A DNA stretch of 64,000 nt, taken from NCBI GenBank assembly GCA_018241025.1, contig JAFEEQ010000015.1, forward strand, positions 297,546 to 361,545. The letters run 5' to 3'. Both the position numbers and the translations under genes were made by a program. The notes beneath the pieces are model-generated. The model made no database searches. It saw only the letters and a list, made by a program, of their open reading frames with translations, and had not been told where the DNA came from. Each line of letters begins with the position of its first letter. Positions within the stretch are counted from its first letter, which is position 1. Shown here in pieces: positions 63,877 through 64,000 of the stretch. This stretch comes from Pseudomonadota bacterium. GTDB taxonomy: Bacteria; Pseudomonadota; Alphaproteobacteria; Micropepsales; Micropepsaceae.

Positions 63877-64000
63877 TGACCTGACTGGCCCTTTTTGTAC
63901 CAGGCGGATTGTTAGAAACTGTCTTGGGAAAGGGGTTTTGTCATGGCGAAGAAGCGATTTAGTGCTGAGCAGATCGTGGCACTTCTGCGTCAGATCGAGG
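63877..64000 (+). mobile_element. IS3-family element, left end (partial)
   Basis: The kinase homology breaks at about 63877 with TGACCTGACTGGCCC, followed 66 bp later by an IS3-type orfA start. The exact end, the target duplication and the rest lie beyond the window, so the boundary is approximate. Confidence 0.75.
63943..64000 (+). CDS. IS3-family transposase OrfA (partial)
   Basis: Starts MAKKRFSAEQIVALLRQIE, the typical N-terminal helix-turn-helix of IS3-family (IS407/IS51-type) OrfA. AAGGGG lies 8 nt before the ATG. Only 19 codons are inside the window. Confidence 0.85.
   Translation, partial: MAKKRFSAEQIVALLRQIE

Overview
The window is high-GC chromosomal DNA of an alphaproteobacterium. 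The evidence is gene order: ntrB-ntrC-ntrY-ntrX followed by a D-amino-acid aminotransferase, hfq, hflX and mazG; an ispD-ispF fusion; a PopZ-type polar organiser beside valS, tolC and a PCMT-like methyltransferase; and an rlpA-dac-tmk-holB-tatD-MBL cluster. The genus cannot be fixed from the sequence; a Micropepsaceae/Rhizomicrobium-like lineage is a guess. Most of the window is ordinary core genome, densely packed, with many 1-4 base stop/start overlaps.

Layout. 0-8 kb: arylamine N-acetyltransferase, small exported proteins and two lipoproteins, PHB depolymerase, a GST, an iron-regulated bfd-bfr pair behind a Fur-type box, an acyl-adenylating ligase and a membrane protein. 8-12 kb: lipA-coq10 on + facing the coupled operon ispDF-GNAT-pgpA-pncC. 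12-21 kb: the nitrogen two-component cluster, then hfq-hflX. 21-24 kb: two MazG-type pyrophosphohydrolases, and an HxlR regulator divergent from an MDR oxidoreductase.

23.9-28.2 kb is an accessory island. It holds an apparently intact IS1595 (ISXO2-like) transposon, 23931-26332, with near-perfect terminal inverted repeats and a perfect 8-bp target duplication. Besides its transposase it carries a double winged-helix (HARE-HTH-like) protein and a 52-residue basic protein. Next come an unknown gene, a decayed second ISXO2-like transposase fragment and two small accessory genes, one broken.

28-35 kb: MBL hydrolase, tatD, holB, tmk, dac and rlpA with palindromic intergenic repeats. 34-54 kb: DUF885 protein, acyltransferase, beta-gamma crystallin protein, GIY-YIG nuclease beside tRNA-Ser(UGA), pentapeptide-repeat protein, dipeptidase, CoA-transferase, polysaccharide deacetylase, a molybdenum hydroxylase pair, CapA-like protein, hydrolase, EthD protein, ilvD, a candidate C-rich-loop small RNA, an MscS channel, peptidase E, a thioredoxin-fold protein and an AT-richer lipoprotein. 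54.8-60.6 kb: valS, popZ, tolC, PCMT. 60.8-61.3 kb: tRNA-Cys and tRNA-Asn around a tandem array of terminator-like hairpins. 61.4-64 kb: a soluble histidine kinase, a LuxR-type response regulator and a hybrid histidine kinase cut by an IS3-family element that runs off the window.

The most interesting signals are the passenger-carrying IS1595 transposon, the candidate small RNA at 51.34-51.43 kb whose upstream region shares a 13-mer with the LuxR locus, a bacterioferritin whose initiator position is an ATA codon, an NtrX with Lys in place of the Walker B Glu, and the triple hairpin array.
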